Notes under the pieces: model-generated
Told to the model about the DNA's origin: nothing
Database searches by the model: none
What the model saw: only the letters and a program-made list of their open reading frames with translations
From: an uncultured Eubacteriales bacterium
GTDB taxonomy: Bacteria; Bacillota; Clostridia; Monoglobales; Monoglobaceae
Assembly (NCBI GenBank): GCA_900550775.1
Contig: URTH01000099.1
Span: 1-6,602 of the forward strand
Reading direction: 5' to 3'
Length of the DNA stretch: 6,602 nucleotides
Part shown: piece after piece, positions 6,550 through 6,602 of the stretch
Layout: each line of letters opens with the position of its first letter
Numbering within the stretch: the first letter of the stretch is position 1
Made by a program: the position numbers and the translations under genes

Positions 6550-6602
6550 TAAAAATCCGTCCGCAAAACAAAATCCAATATGAGTTCGGCGGCATACGGA
6601 TT
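6549..6602 (-). CDS. Possible C-terminal tail of an upstream gene
   Basis: One minus-strand frame reads NPYAAELILDFVLRTDF and then TAG at 6551-6549, leaving 23 nt to the GH38 start. The composition (an amphipathic helix-like end) and operon-like spacing suggest the 3' end of a co-transcribed gene whose body lies outside the window. Seventeen codons are too few to identify a family. The ending loosely resembles the helix that closes GH125 alpha-1,6-mannosidases, which often neighbour GH38 and GH92 genes, but that is a guess. A second frame is also open here, so the reading itself is not certain. Confidence 0.4.
   Translation of the reverse strand, partial: NPYAAELILDFVLRTDF

Overview
The window is a stretch of a carbohydrate-utilisation locus in which every supported gene lies on the minus strand. 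It most likely comes from a Clostridia-like member of the Bacillota. The reasons are strong purine-rich Shine-Dalgarno sites, a sigma-A type promoter, a YesM-type sensor kinase, and cytoplasmic (signal-peptide-less) GH38 and GH92 mannosidases packed head to tail. Genus and species cannot be read from the sequence.

Layout in the direction of transcription, from high to low coordinates: (1) 6602-6549, a possible C-terminal tail of an upstream gene that starts outside the window; (2) 6525-3847, a full-length GH38 alpha-mannosidase; (3) 3786-1798 (or from 3843), a GH92 alpha-mannosidase whose active-site and subsite residues suggest alpha-1,2 specificity; (4) 1774-1703, a rho-independent terminator with an unusual nested hairpin; (5) 1680-1652, a good sigma-A promoter with a palindrome across its -35/spacer; (6) 1593-1, the N-terminal 531 codons of a sensor histidine kinase that runs off the low-coordinate end of the window.

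The two hydrolases should act together in the cytoplasm on imported mannose-rich oligosaccharides such as host or fungal N-glycan fragments. GH92 would remove terminal alpha-1,2-mannose, and GH38 would cut alpha-mannosyl linkages of a different type. The kinase is transcribed separately. By analogy with YesM/YesN-type systems it probably senses an extracellular cue and signals to a response regulator encoded beyond the window, controlling uptake or hydrolase genes; that partnership is inference.

No gap longer than 204 bases lacks a gene, and the plus strand holds only antisense shadows. I see no mobile element, CRISPR array, tRNA or rRNA. I do not see an obviously new biological system. The most notable signals are an 11-base element shared by the leaders of the kinase and GH38 genes, the nested terminator, the BT3990-like residue spacing in GH92, and atypical residues in the kinase motifs.
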